Source: Rhabdonatronobacter sediminivivens (GTDB lineage: Bacteria; Pseudomonadota; Alphaproteobacteria; Rhodobacterales; Rhodobacteraceae). Taken from it: a DNA stretch of 64,000 nt. Below are positions 34,253 to 42,950 of the stretch, one piece after another. Positions within the stretch are counted from its first letter, which is position 1. Each line of letters begins with the position of its first letter. The notes under the pieces were generated by a model. The model was given only the letters and a program-made list of their open reading frames with translations, made no database searches and was not told where the DNA came from. Where the stretch lies: contig NZ_JACBXS010000012.1 of assembly GCF_013415485.1 (NCBI RefSeq), forward strand, positions 37,051-101,050, in the 5' to 3' direction. A program made the translations under genes and the position numbers.

Positions 34253-35656
34253 TCAGGGCATGACCCTCTGCACCAACCGCACCATCCGCTTCACAAAAGG
34301 ATTATCAAAGAGTTTCGGCGAGAAATAGGCCCCTGCGCCGCGTTTGCCGATTTCCGCCAATGTCGGATAGGGCAGGACCGTGCCCGCCAGCGCACTCAGC
34401 TTCATCCGGGCCGAAATCGCCAGACAGAGGGGCGCGATCAGTTCGCCCGCCTGCGCGCCGACAATGGTGGCACCGATGGGGCGCCCGCTGACAACCATCA
34501 GCTTCAGGAAGCCTTCGGTCCAGCCTTCGGCCTGCGCGCGGTCAATCTGGGCCATGTCCACGCGCAGCACCTGCAGCCGGGCGCCGAACTTGCGCCGCGC
34601 CTCGGCTTCTGTCGGGCCGACTTGCGCCAGTTCGGGGTCGGTATAGGTAACGCGCGGAATATGGTCGGCGCGCGCCTTTGCGGGTAGCCCCAGCACCGCC
34701 GCGCGGATGATGATGCCCGCATGATACCCGGCCAGATGGGTGAACTGGCCCCGCCCCGCCACATCGCCGATGGCGTAAACGCGGCGGTTCGTGCTGCGCA
34801 GATCATCGCCCACGGTGATCCCGTCGGCGGTATGCCTGATACCCGCAGCTTTCAGGTCCAGCCGGTCGATACTCGGGCGCCGCCCCACGGCCACCAGCAG
34901 ATGCGTGCCATGGAATACGGTGCCCCCGGTCACCTGCACCTCGATCGCGCCGGTCCGCCCCGAGACACGCTCGACCTGCGCGCCCTCGATGATCTCGATC
35001 CCTTCGGCGCGCAGCTGCGCCAGCACCACGGCGGCGGCCTGCGCGTCTTCGCGGCCCAGGGCCTGCGCGCCTTCGATCACCGTCACCTGCGCGCCCAGCC
35101 GCCGATGGGCCAGCGCCATTTCCAGCCCGATGGGCCCGCCCCCCATCACCAGCAAATGCCCGGGCAGGTCCGGCATGTCGAACAGGGTTTCATTGGTCAG
35201 ATGCGGCACCCGGTCCAGCCCGGAGATGTCCGGCACCACGGGCGACGACCCGGTGGCCACCACGAAGCGGCGCGCGCGGATGGTCTGGCCGCCGGCCTCC
35301 ACACTGTCAGGGCCGGTGAAGCGGGCGTAATCGCGGATCACCTGCACGCCCAGACCCTCGAATCGCTCCTGGCTGTCATGGGGTTCGATTGCGGCGATGG
35401 TGGCGCGCACATGGGCCTGTGCGGCGGCGTAGCGGGTGCGGGCGGCCTCGGCTTCGACCGGTCCGGCGGCTTTGGCGGCGCGGGCTGCGGACAGCAGCGC
35501 CTTGGACGGGACGCAGCCGTAATTCAGGCAATCGCCGCCCATCTTGTGGCCTTCGATCAGCACCACCCGCGCGCCCATCTGCACCGCGCCCGCGGCCACC
35601 GACAACCCGCCCGAGCCTGCACCGATCACGCAGATATCCGTTTCGATCACGTTCAT
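34253..35656 (-). CDS. Pyridine nucleotide-disulfide oxidoreductase (MerA/Lpd-like)
   Basis: A 467-residue FAD flavoenzyme. FAD site GAGSGG (12-17), redox disulfide in GGDCLNYGCVPSK (Cys43/Cys48), NAD(P) site GGGPIGLE and the second FAD motif YAIGDVAG are present. The C-terminal interface has LPYPTLAE where dihydrolipoamide dehydrogenase has the catalytic HPTxxE; a Tyr there is as in mercuric reductases. The MerA N- and C-terminal metal cysteines are absent, so the substrate is open. It overlaps the TVP38 gene by four bases, a pairing seen repeatedly in bacteria. Confidence 0.85.
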   Translation of the reverse strand: MNVIETDICVIGAGSGGLSVAAGAVQMGARVVLIEGHKMGGDCLNYGCVPSKALLSAARAAKAAGPVEAEAARTRYAAAQAHVRATIAAIEPHDSQERFEGLGVQVIRDYARFTGPDSVEAGGQTIRARRFVVATGSSPVVPDISGLDRVPHLTNETLFDMPDLPGHLLVMGGGPIGLEMALAHRRLGAQVTVIEGAQALGREDAQAAAVVLAQLRAEGIEIIEGAQVERVSGRTGAIEVQVTGGTVFHGTHLLVAVGRRPSIDRLDLKAAGIRHTADGITVGDDLRSTNRRVYAIGDVAGRGQFTHLAGYHAGIIIRAAVLGLPAKARADHIPRVTYTDPELAQVGPTEAEARRKFGARLQVLRVDMAQIDRAQAEGWTEGFLKLMVVSGRPIGATIVGAQAGELIAPLCLAISARMKLSALAGTVLPYPTLAEIGKRGAGAYFSPKLFDNPFVKRMVRLVQRVMP

Positions 35657-36405
35657 GGCCGCGCCCCGGTCAGGTTCAGCCGCCGCAACAGCACCGGCAA
35701 CAGCGACAGCGCCGCCAGCCCAAGCAGCGGGCCCAGGATGTGGGGCTCGAAGATGATGGACATGTTGGGGGTTTCACCGCGGGCAAAGACCTCGCCCAGC
35801 CCGGCCCCGACCCAGGTGTAGACCAGCCCGCCGGGGATGATGCCCAGAAAGGTCGTCACCGCAAAGACCGAGGTCCGCACGCCGATCAATGCCGGAACCA
35901 CATTCATCACGAAGAACGGCAGCACCGGAACCATCCGCAACGACAACAGTACCTGAAAGGCATCGGCCCGGATCGCCTGCATGATCCGTGCGATCCGCCC
36001 GTCACTGGCATCGATCCGCGCCGCCAGCCCCTGGCCCAGCCCGCTGCGCACCGCCAGAAAGATCAGCACCGCGCCGATGGTGGCGCCCAGCACATTGAAC
36101 AGCGCCCCCGGGAAAAGGCCGAACAGGAAGCCCCCGGTCAGGGTCGCCGCCGTTGCCCCAGGCAGGGAAAAGGCCACAAGGGCGATATAGGCAACGATGA
36201 AGGTACCCGCGGCCAAGGCGTAATTCGCATCCCTGTAGGCCAGCAGGGCCTCGCGGTTGTCGCGCAGGGTTTCGAAATTCAGATGCTCGCCCAGAAAGAT
36301 CGCACCGACCACCGCCAGCACAAGCACGGCCAGAAGGGGCAGGCGCCGACGCCAGGGCGAGGGCAGGTTGGAGGTATCCACGGGTTCAGGTCCTTTGCCG
36401 AGCAT
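35653..36405 (-). CDS. TVP38/TMEM64 family (SNARE-associated/DedA-like) membrane protein
   Basis: A 250-residue inner-membrane protein with about six hydrophobic segments. The family core is visible: FSLPGATAATLTGGFLFGLFPGALFNVLGATIGAVLIF, then LRMVPVLPFFVMNVVPALIGV. DedA/VTT-fold proteins are linked to lipid scrambling. Translationally coupled to the flavin oxidoreductase downstream. Its substrate is unknown. Confidence 0.88.
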   Translation of the reverse strand: MLGKGPEPVDTSNLPSPWRRRLPLLAVLVLAVVGAIFLGEHLNFETLRDNREALLAYRDANYALAAGTFIVAYIALVAFSLPGATAATLTGGFLFGLFPGALFNVLGATIGAVLIFLAVRSGLGQGLAARIDASDGRIARIMQAIRADAFQVLLSLRMVPVLPFFVMNVVPALIGVRTSVFAVTTFLGIIPGGLVYTWVGAGLGEVFARGETPNMSIIFEPHILGPLLGLAALSLLPVLLRRLNLTGARP

Positions 36406-36563
36406 GACAGCATATTCGGTCAGATTGGCGCGCGTGTTACGCTCTGGACAGGGCGTATCACGCGGGCTTGATGGATGGACAGGAAAAAGCCCCGAATGTT
36501 ACAGTCGAGGAGGATCAGCCAGGGCCAGGGCGCAGATTTCCGGCCAGAATCGCGCGCTGAGAA

Positions 36564-36590
36564 TTGACTCGGCCACGCGGGAGGGGTAAT
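36564..36590 (+). promoter_or_regulatory. Putative rpmH promoter
   Basis: TTGACT (36564-36569) and GGTAAT (36585-36590) lie 72 bp before rpmH. The spacer is 15 bp, shorter than ideal; with a 17-bp spacer the -10 would be the weaker TAATGC. No better pair is visible in the 250-bp gap between the TVP38 gene and rpmH. Confidence 0.4.
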
Positions 36591-36661
36591 GCCCGACCCT
36601 GAATTGGAGTTGGCGCCCCCGCATCCGGCGGTTCGGGCGCCCAGACGCAAGGACGACAGCG

Positions 36662-36796
36662 ATGAAACGCACTTTCCAGCCCAGCAACCTGGTGCGCAAA
36701 CGCCGCCACGGTTTCCGCGCCCGCATGGCCACCAAGGCCGGGCGCAAGATCATCAACGCTCGGCGTGCCCAGGGCCGCAAGAAGCTGACGGCCTGA
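36662..36796 (+). CDS. rpmH: 50S ribosomal protein L34
   Basis: A 44-residue, very basic protein: it opens [20 protein letters not shown] and closes [11 protein letters not shown], the full L34 sequence pattern. L34 is part of the large ribosomal subunit. It is followed 30 bp later by rnpA, the usual order in bacteria. A strong hairpin lies 55 bp past its stop and overlaps the proposed start region of rnpA. Confidence 0.98.
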   Translation: MKRTFQPSNLVRKRRHGFRARMATKAGRKIINARRAQGRKKLTA

Positions 36797-36826
36797 GGGG
36801 TCCGGGCCCATGGGTCCGGCTCTGAC

Positions 36827-37255
36827 GTGATGATCACATCCGACCAATCTGCCAAGGACGCCGCAACCCTTTCGGGTGCGGCGTCCTTGGCCTGTGATGC
36901 GCCGCCACGGGTTGCGGTCATGCGCTTTCGGCGCGATTTCCTGCGCACTGCCGCCGGGATGCGCCAGCCGCGCAAGGGGCTGATGCTGCAGGCCCGCGCC
37001 CGCGATGCGGAACCGGACCTGATTCGCGTGGGCTTCACCTGCACCCGGAAGGTCGGCAATGCCGTGACCCGAAACCGCGCCAAACGGCGCCTGCGCGCGG
37101 CAGCGCAGCAGGTGCTGCGCGCGCATGGCCGCCCGGGCTGGGATTACGTTCTGATAGGCCGCCCCGGCGTAACCGTTACGCGCGATTTCGGCGCGCTTTG
37201 CGCCGATCTGCGCAGCGCCCTGGAGGCGGTGCATGGCGCAAGGGGCGCGGCATGA
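36827..37255 (+). CDS. rnpA: Ribonuclease P protein component
   Basis: A 142-residue basic protein with the RnpA core: RFRRDFLRTAAGMRQ, LIRVGFTCTRKVGNAVTRNRAKRRLR (the RNR motif) and DYVLIGRPG. It binds the RNase P RNA and helps process tRNA 5' ends. The start is uncertain: 36827 and 36830 give an N-terminal tail of about 30 residues with no homology that I know, and ATG 36920 would begin right at the conserved core. A 17-bp hairpin lies inside this tail. It overlaps yidD by four bases. Confidence 0.93.
   Translation: MMITSDQSAKDAATLSGAASLACDAPPRVAVMRFRRDFLRTAAGMRQPRKGLMLQARARDAEPDLIRVGFTCTRKVGNAVTRNRAKRRLRAAAQQVLRAHGRPGWDYVLIGRPGVTVTRDFGALCADLRSALEAVHGARGAA
36852..36890. terminator. Strong hairpin between rpmH and the rnpA core
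   Basis: A 14-bp perfect stem (36852-36865/36877-36890) plus three more pairs after one bulged A, with a TTTC loop. No T-run follows. If the rnpA start lies downstream at 36920 this is a normal rpmH 3' hairpin that would lower rnpA expression. If the start is 36827 it forms within the coding sequence. Confidence 0.7.
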
Positions 37256-37518
37256 GCCCAATGGCATGGCTTCTTTCGCTGCCTGTGCGGCTCTACAGAG
37301 TGACCTTCAGCCCGCTGGTGGGCCATAATTGCCGGTTTCAGCCCACTTGCTCCGTCTATACGCTGGAGGCGCTGGAACGCCACGGCGCCCTGCGCGGCGG
37401 GGCCTTGGCACTGCGCCGGATCGGACGCTGCCACCCCTGGGGGAGCAGCGGCTATGACCCGGTACCCGGCGCCGACCCCGACCATGACGCCAAGCCCGCG
37501 CCGGACCGCGACAGCTGA
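37252..37518 (+). CDS. yidD: Membrane protein insertion efficiency factor YidD
   Basis: An 88-residue YidD protein. The core LPVRLYRVTFSPLVGHNCRFQPTCSVYTLEALERHG holds the conserved cysteines, and RIGRCHPWG is the second family motif. YidD helps YidC insert inner-membrane proteins. It overlaps rnpA by four bases (ATGA). In most relatives yidC comes next, but here an Ada-like methyltransferase gene follows. Confidence 0.95.
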   Translation: MSPMAWLLSLPVRLYRVTFSPLVGHNCRFQPTCSVYTLEALERHGALRGGALALRRIGRCHPWGSSGYDPVPGADPDHDAKPAPDRDS

Positions 37519-37605
37519 GCGCCGCGAAAGCGCAGGTTCCGGGTCGCGCGGGGGGCCAATGGGCCATAGGCTGACAGCAACCGCAACAGAGCAGACCGGC
37601 GCCCC

Positions 37606-38517
37606 ATGTCAGACCCCTATCACTACAATATCGTCCGCCGCGCCATCGACCTGATAGATGCGCCCGGCGGGACGGCCCTGTCCCTGGATGATCTGGCCGC
37701 TGAACTGGGTATGAGCACGGCGCATTTCCAGCGTCTGTTCAGCCAGTGGGCAGGCGTGTCGCCCAAACGGTATCAGCAATACCTGACACTTGGCCAGGCC
37801 CGGCGCCTGCTGCAGGACCGCTTCTCAACGCTGGAGGCGAGCCTGGGTGCCGGGCTGTCGGGGCCCGGACGGCTGCATGACCTGTTCCTGCGCTGGGAGG
37901 CGATGTCTCCCGGTGATTACGCCCGCGCGGGCGCGGGGCTGGTGATCCGCCATGGCTGGTTCCCCACCCCTTTTGGCGAGGCCCTGGCCATGGCCACCGA
38001 CCGCGGCCTCTGCGGATTGGCCTTCGTGACCGATGGGAACCGCGCCCGCACATTCGACGACATGGCCCGCCGCTGGCCCCGGGCGCAACACATCGAAGAC
38101 CCCACCGCTGTGCACCCCCTGGTCCGCGCGATCTTTGCCCGACATGGCACGGCGCAACTGCATCTGATCGGTGCCCCCTTCCAGATCAAGGTCTGGGAGG
38201 CGCTGCTGCAGATCCCTTCGGGGCATGTGACAACGTATGGCCGGATCGCAGAGCGGATCGGCCACAAGGGTGCGGCACGCGCCGTGGGCACGGCGGTCGG
38301 GCGCAACCCGCTTGGGTTCGTCATCCCCTGCCACCGCTGCCTGCGTGCAGGCGGCGGCTTTGGCGGCTATCACTGGGGCCTGCCCCGCAAACGCGCCATG
38401 CTGGGATGGGAGGCGGCCCGGCTGGAGGCAGCGGAACCGGCAAACTCTCGCCAAAGTGACGTGGTCACGGCAGCGCAGGGCAGTCAGGGTCTGTCAGGGC
38501 CGGGCGCAAGCTGCTAG
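37606..38517 (+). CDS. Methylated-DNA--protein-cysteine methyltransferase with AraC-type domain (Ada-like)
   Basis: A 303-residue two-domain protein: an AraC-type helix-turn-helix region (about 1-110; LAAELGMSTAHFQRLFSQWAGVSPKRY) and an O6-alkylguanine transferase domain with active Cys242 in FVIPCHR, preceded by PSGHVTTYGRIA. It repairs O6-methylguanine by a suicidal transfer. The N-terminal zinc/methylphosphotriester domain of E. coli Ada is absent, so activation by methyl transfer there is not possible. A tail of about 30 residues after the usual end has no known motif. Confidence 0.92.
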   Translation: MSDPYHYNIVRRAIDLIDAPGGTALSLDDLAAELGMSTAHFQRLFSQWAGVSPKRYQQYLTLGQARRLLQDRFSTLEASLGAGLSGPGRLHDLFLRWEAMSPGDYARAGAGLVIRHGWFPTPFGEALAMATDRGLCGLAFVTDGNRARTFDDMARRWPRAQHIEDPTAVHPLVRAIFARHGTAQLHLIGAPFQIKVWEALLQIPSGHVTTYGRIAERIGHKGAARAVGTAVGRNPLGFVIPCHRCLRAGGGFGGYHWGLPRKRAMLGWEAARLEAAEPANSRQSDVVTAAQGSQGLSGPGASC

Positions 38518-38550
38518 GATCGCGCCGAATTACCTGGAAAGGCCCGAAGA

Positions 38551-39186
38551 ATGATTGTCAGAACCTCCTTGTCGCTTGGCGCTGCGGCACTGTTCCTTGC
38601 CGGTTGCGTCAACCCCGAGAACACCCAGAGCCGCGTTGTCCCCGGCGCCCTGACCGGGGCCGCGGCAGGCGCCGCGCTGGGCGCAGCCACCGGCGGGCAC
38701 CGTGACCGGGTGCTGGTTGGCGCCACGGTCGGCGCCATCGCAGGCTCGGTCGTTGGACACAGCATGGACCAGCAAGCCGCGGAACTGCGCCGCCAGCTGG
38801 GTTCGGACGTGAATATCCGCACCACGGGCGAAGAGATCATCCTGACCATGCCGCAGGATATCCTGTTCGCCGTGGACAGCGCTGTGGTCCGCCCGGATCT
38901 GCAAAGCGATCTGCGCATCATCGCGCGCAACCTGATCGACAACCCCGACAGCCAGATCTTTGTTGTCGGCCATACGGATAACACCGGCTCGGCCGAGTAT
39001 AATCAGGGCCTGTCAGAACGCCGCGCCGGGTCCGTGGCTGCCGTCCTGCGCAACGCGGGCGTGCCGTCGCACCGGGTCAACGCCATCGGTCGCGGGCTGA
39101 CCCAGCCGATCGCCGATAACAGCACGGCCCAGGGCCGGGCCCAGAATCGCCGGGTGGAAATCATCATCCGCCCAACCGCTGCCTGA
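38551..39186 (+). CDS. OmpA-family lipoprotein (YiaD-like)
   Basis: A 211-residue lipoprotein: lipobox LAGC with Cys19, a glycine-zipper segment (GALTGAAAGAALGAATGG, VGATVGAIAGSVVG) and a C-terminal OmpA-like peptidoglycan-binding domain (VVGHTDNTGSAEYNQGLSERRA). It should tether the outer membrane to the cell wall. It stands alone with its own ribosome-binding site. Confidence 0.92.
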   Translation: MIVRTSLSLGAAALFLAGCVNPENTQSRVVPGALTGAAAGAALGAATGGHRDRVLVGATVGAIAGSVVGHSMDQQAAELRRQLGSDVNIRTTGEEIILTMPQDILFAVDSAVVRPDLQSDLRIIARNLIDNPDSQIFVVGHTDNTGSAEYNQGLSERRAGSVAAVLRNAGVPSHRVNAIGRGLTQPIADNSTAQGRAQNRRVEIIIRPTAA

Positions 39187-39289
39187 TCGCACTGACGGCC
39201 CGGGGTGCCCAATCGCGCCCCGGACCGTAATCGGAGTTGCAGACCCTCCCTTTTCGGTCATATCTTTTTACCAATGATCGGGGGGAGCC

Positions 39290-40057
39290 ATGCCATTTCA
39301 GCGCGTGCAATTGGAAAAGCTTTCACACACGGTTGTGCAGCAGATCGAGCTTCTGATCCTGCGTGGCATCCTGCGCCCGGGGGAGCGGCTTCCGTCGGAG
39401 CGTGACCTGGCCGAGCGTCTGGGCGTGTCCCGCCCCAGTCTGCGTGACGCGGTGGCCGAACTCCAGGACCGTGGGTTGCTGAAAACCCGGGCCGGCGCGG
39501 GCATTTATGTGTCCGAGGCGCTGGGATCAGCCTTTTCGGCTGCGCTGGTGGACCTGTTTGCCGATCATGATGAGGCGCTTTTCGATTACATCGATTTCCG
39601 CCGCGACATGGAAGCCATGGCCGCCGAACGCGCCGCGCGGCTGGGATCGGAAACCGATCTGATGGTCATCAACACCGTCTTTTCGAAGATGGAAGCTGCC
39701 CATGATAAGCGCGATCCGGCCGATGAGGCGCATCTGGATGCCGAATTCCATCTGTCTATCATCGAAGCCTCGCACAATATCATCATGCTGCACATGATGC
39801 GCGCCATGTTCGACCTGTTGCGCCGGGGCGTGTTCTACAATCGCCAGATGATGTTCCGGCAGCGCGCGACCCGCGATGACCTGCTGGACCAGCACCGGGC
39901 CATCAACGCGGGCCTGCAGGCGCGCGACCCCGTGACCGCCCGCGCCGCGGTCGAGGCGCATATGGATTTCGTGAAAAGCACGCTGCACGATCTGAAACGG
40001 GTGGAGCGCAACGAGGCCATTGCCCAGTTGCGCTATGAACACGCGCAAGACCTGTAG
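39290..40057 (+). CDS. FadR/GntR-family transcriptional regulator
   Basis: A 255-residue regulator: an N-terminal winged helix (PGERLPSERDLAERLGVSRPSLRDAVAELQDRG) and a C-terminal FCD ligand domain with the metal-site pattern of one Asp and three His (DAEFHLSIIEASHN, DQHRAI, VEAHMDFV). Such proteins usually sense organic acids. The closest flanking genes on either side (OmpA lipoprotein, atp operon) are not obvious targets. Confidence 0.9.
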   Translation: MPFQRVQLEKLSHTVVQQIELLILRGILRPGERLPSERDLAERLGVSRPSLRDAVAELQDRGLLKTRAGAGIYVSEALGSAFSAALVDLFADHDEALFDYIDFRRDMEAMAAERAARLGSETDLMVINTVFSKMEAAHDKRDPADEAHLDAEFHLSIIEASHNIIMLHMMRAMFDLLRRGVFYNRQMMFRQRATRDDLLDQHRAINAGLQARDPVTARAAVEAHMDFVKSTLHDLKRVERNEAIAQLRYEHAQDL

Positions 40058-40143
40058 CACCCCTGTCCCCTTCGCACGCAGAAGCGCAAGGCTGATGATC
40101 CTGTCTGCGCCAGTACTGCCGGACCAACCATGGGTCCGCCAAC

Positions 40144-40172
40144 AAAAAAGCCCGGCGCAGGGGCCGGGCTTT
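40144..40172 (-). terminator. Rho-independent terminator of the atp operon
   Basis: AAGCCCGGC/GCCGGGCTT stem with a six-base loop, preceded on the plus strand by six A, which become a T-run after the hairpin on the minus strand. It lies 29 bp past the atpF stop. The short TTT on the plus side may also help end the FadR-type gene. Confidence 0.88.
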
Positions 40173-40200
40173 CAAGTGACTTGGCGCGATTGGGGCGCAA

Positions 40201-40758
40201 TCAGTGCAGCCGCTGTTCCACCGTGGTGATCGAATCGCGGATCAATGCATCGGCTTCGGCATCGCTGAGCGTCTTGGCGATCACATCCCCGGCGGCGGCA
40301 ACAGCCACCCGTGCCGCCTGATCACGGACCGCACGCAGGGCCGCATCCTCGGCCGAGGAGATCTGATCCTCGGCGGCCTTGATCCGGCGCTGGATCGAGG
40401 CCTTCATCTCTTCCTTCGCCTGATCGGCGGCGATGCGGGCATCCTCGCGCGCGCGGGCGACAATCCGGTCGGACTGATCCTTGACCTCGGCCTGCTTGCG
40501 CTCGAATGAGGCCAGGATTTCCACGGCTTCATCGCGCAGGCGCCGCGCCTCGTCCAACTCACCGCGGATGGTGTCAGCGCGCTTGTCCAGAAGCCCGGTG
40601 ATCATCCCGGGCACCTTGAAATAGACAAGGATACCGGCAAAGATCACAAAGGCGATCAGGACAATAAGGTCAGTGTTGCGCAGGGAAAAGAACGGGTAAT
40701 CCCCCGCAGCCATGGCCGGCGTGGCCAGAAGGGCGGAAATGAGTGCAAGCCGCTTCAT
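40201..40758 (-). CDS. atpF: ATP synthase F0 subunit b
   Basis: A 185-residue peripheral-stalk subunit: a signal-like N-terminus, a membrane helix at about 30-50 and a long Ala/Glu/Arg-rich helix. As usual in alphaproteobacteria it is paired with a b' gene just upstream, which it overlaps by four bases. It is the last gene of the F0 operon, followed by a terminator; the F1 genes are elsewhere. Confidence 0.95.
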   Translation of the reverse strand: MKRLALISALLATPAMAAGDYPFFSLRNTDLIVLIAFVIFAGILVYFKVPGMITGLLDKRADTIRGELDEARRLRDEAVEILASFERKQAEVKDQSDRIVARAREDARIAADQAKEEMKASIQRRIKAAEDQISSAEDAALRAVRDQAARVAVAAAGDVIAKTLSDAEADALIRDSITTVEQRLH

Positions 40759-41279
40759 GCCGTGCCCCCTTGCTTCAGCCGCGCCGTGACGGCGGCGTTG
40801 ACCGTGCGCGCATCCGCTTTCACGTCAAAGACGCCCAGAACCTCGCGCGTGGTATCCTTTGCCACTTCGGCGACCATATCCATTGCGCTCTCGCGGATCT
40901 CGCGGATGCGCTTTTCGGATTCGGCGCTACGGGCGGCGATCTCGGCTTCGGCCTTGGCCATCTGCACGTCCAGCTCCTGCTGGATTTCCGCACGCGCCTG
41001 ATCGACAATCCGGCCAGCCTCGGCCCGGGCATTGGCCAGCGCCTTGTGATAAGCCTCCTCAGCCGCGGCAGCCTTTTGCTTGGCTTCCTCGGCTGCGGCG
41101 ATATCGTTGGTGATGGCGCCCCGGCGATCTGCCAGAACGGCACTGATCTGCGGTAGCGCCACGCGCGACAGGATCAGGTAAAGCGCGATCATCGCCACGA
41201 TCAACCAGAAGATCTGGTTGGGGAAGGTGGTGAAATCGAGCTGCGGCATGCCAACCGCGTCTTGGGCAGGGTCTGCCAT
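40755..41279 (-). CDS. atpG: ATP synthase F0 subunit b'
   Basis: A 174-residue second stalk subunit. The conserved [20 protein letters not shown] opening, membrane helix at about 30-50 and long amphipathic helix match subunit b' of the alphaproteobacterial/cyanobacterial type. Start 41279 (MADPAQ) has GAGGGGG upstream; nine earlier in-frame residues do not. The two b-type subunits form a heterodimeric stalk. Confidence 0.94.
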   Translation of the reverse strand: MADPAQDAVGMPQLDFTTFPNQIFWLIVAMIALYLILSRVALPQISAVLADRRGAITNDIAAAEEAKQKAAAAEEAYHKALANARAEAGRIVDQARAEIQQELDVQMAKAEAEIAARSAESEKRIREIRESAMDMVAEVAKDTTREVLGVFDVKADARTVNAAVTARLKQGGTA

Positions 41280-41359
41280 GTCGTCCCCCTCAGGTCCTGA
41301 ATTCACCGGAGGGGCGGGTGCGCCCGCCCGTCCGGCCGTAAGGAAAACCAGGGTTCAGA

Positions 41360-41596
41360 TCAGACCGCAAACATCAGCAGCAGGGCAACCAGGAACGAGA
41401 AAATGCCCAGTGCTTCTGCGAATGCGATGCCGATGAACAGAAACGCGGTCTGGCCGGGAGCGGCCGACGGGTTGCGCAGCGCGCCGGCGAGGTAGTTGCC
41501 GGCCACATGGCCCACACCGATCCCTGCGCCGCCCATGCCGAGGCATGCCAGGCCAGCACCGATGTAAGCACCCATTTGTACGAGATCGCCTTCCAT
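41360..41596 (-). CDS. atpE: ATP synthase F0 subunit c
   Basis: A 78-residue hairpin of two membrane helices. The polar loop RNP (41-43) and the proton-carrying carboxylate Glu61 in [10 protein letters not shown] are both present. It forms the rotating c-ring. AAGGAGAAACG precedes the ATG. Confidence 0.97.
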   Translation of the reverse strand: MEGDLVQMGAYIGAGLACLGMGGAGIGVGHVAGNYLAGALRNPSAAPGQTAFLFIGIAFAEALGIFSFLVALLLMFAV

Positions 41597-41654
41597 GATC
41601 GTTTCTCCTTACGTTGGAAGTGATTGGATAGAGGTTTGCCTGACTGCCCCGGGC

Positions 41655-42395
41655 TTAGTGAGCGGGATGCAGCGCGTCCTTCAGGTAGACGCAGGTCAGG
41701 ATCGTGAACACATAGGCCTGGATCACCGCCACCAGCAGTTCCAGCGCATAAAGCGCGGTCACCGCCAGAATGGGCAGGAAGAAGGCCGCACCAAGTGCGG
41801 CGGCAAAGCCCGCAAACACCTTGGCCACCGCATGCCCGGCCATCATGGCCCCGGCAAGACGAATGGAATGGCTGACCGGGCGCACGAAGTAGGAAATCAC
41901 CTCGATCAGCGCCAGGACGGGGCGCAGCGGCAAGGGCGCGCTGTCCACCCAGAACAGTTTCAGGAACTTCGTGCCGTGCAGGATGAACCCCAGCGCCGTG
42001 ACCGAGATGAACACCGTCAGCGCCAGCACCGCCGTCACCGCGATATGTGAGGTGGTGGTAAAGGCGAAGGGGATCAGCCCCAACAGGTTCGCAAACAGCA
42101 CGAACAGGAAAACGGTCATGATATAGGGGAAGAAGCGCACCGCATCGCGCCCGGCAACATCCTCGACCATCTTGTAGATGAAGCTGTAGGTCAGTTCGGC
42201 CACCGACTGCGCGCGCGTCGGCACCACGGCCCGCCCGCGCGAGCCATAGACCATCATCGCCGTGGCGGCCAGGACGGTCAGCGCCATCCACAGGGTGACG
42301 TTGGTGGGGGTGTACCAGCTGACCATGTCACCGCCGAACAGCGGCTTCACGATGAACTGGTCCATGGGTTTGATGACAATGCCGTTCTCAGCCAC
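41655..42395 (-). CDS. atpB: ATP synthase F0 subunit a
   Basis: A 246-residue membrane subunit forming the proton half-channels. The essential arginine is Arg179 in [15 protein letters not shown], and helices with [17 protein letters not shown] match the family. The start codon is GTG at 42395, which overlaps the end of atpI by eight bases and is preceded by GAGGGGA. Confidence 0.96.
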   Translation of the reverse strand: MAENGIVIKPMDQFIVKPLFGGDMVSWYTPTNVTLWMALTVLAATAMMVYGSRGRAVVPTRAQSVAELTYSFIYKMVEDVAGRDAVRFFPYIMTVFLFVLFANLLGLIPFAFTTTSHIAVTAVLALTVFISVTALGFILHGTKFLKLFWVDSAPLPLRPVLALIEVISYFVRPVSHSIRLAGAMMAGHAVAKVFAGFAAALGAAFFLPILAVTALYALELLVAVIQAYVFTILTCVYLKDALHPAH

Positions 42396-42735
42396 GGGTA
42401 TCGTCCCCTCGTTCCGCGGCGGGTTTCTGTACCGCCTGCATATTCCGGTCCTGAAGCTCGCGTGCCGTGCGCATCATCGTGCTGACACCGGCGGCAAAGC
42501 CCAGCAATGTGAACAGCACCAGAAGCCATGGCATTGTGCCGAACAGCACATCCAGCCCGTATCCGATGCCGAAACCGATGCCGAGCCCCGACACCAGTTC
42601 GATCACCATCCGCCAGGCAGCGTTTGCCAGCGTGTGATGATCCTCCTTCGCAGGCGGCGGCTCATGTGCGGCCTTGAGCTTTGCGATCTTGTCTTCGAGC
42701 GCCCTGAGACGCTCTAGATCCTGCTTGTCGGCCAT
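42388..42735 (-). CDS. atpI: ATP synthase-associated protein AtpI
   Basis: A 115-residue protein with an N-terminal helical cytosolic part and two membrane helices ([38 protein letters not shown]), matching the AtpI/AtpQ-type accessory subunit. It helps c-ring assembly or magnesium supply. I prefer the ATG at 42735; a GTG two codons upstream (42741) is also possible. First gene of the F0 operon. Confidence 0.88.
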   Translation of the reverse strand: MADKQDLERLRALEDKIAKLKAAHEPPPAKEDHHTLANAAWRMVIELVSGLGIGFGIGYGLDVLFGTMPWLLVLFTLLGFAAGVSTMMRTARELQDRNMQAVQKPAAERGDDTRG

Positions 42736-42763
42736 GGCCACCCCCGGTCAGGAAGCTGGGCGG

Positions 42764-42792
42764 AAGCTAGGCGCGCGGGCTTAGAGAGTCAA
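42764..42792 (-). promoter_or_regulatory. Putative promoter of the atp operon
   Basis: On the minus strand, TTGACT (42792-42787) and TAGCTT (42769-42764) are separated by exactly 17 bp. The predicted transcript start is about 20 bases before the atpI ATG. The -35 matches five of six positions and the -10 three of six. Confidence 0.42.
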
Positions 42793-42903
42793 GCGCCAAG
42801 AGCGCGCATGGGCACCAATCAAGTGGCTGATAACAAAGGGTTTTGAAATTTTGCCGCAGCGCAGCAGCCGCATACGGGCATGCGCCCACGCCCGCCAGCA
42901 TAT

Positions 42904-42919
42904 TCAACCTTTCGGTTGA
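42904..42919. promoter_or_regulatory. Palindromic operator of the ArsR-type regulator
   Basis: A perfect TCAACC-TTTC-GGTTGA palindrome lies 31 bp before the ArsR-type gene, where its promoter is expected (the TTGACC at its right edge could be the -35). ArsR proteins bind such 12-2-12 type or shorter inverted repeats, so autoregulation is likely. Confidence 0.6.
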
Positions 42920-42950
42920 CCTTTGCCCGGCGCGGGGCCAATCATCCGCC

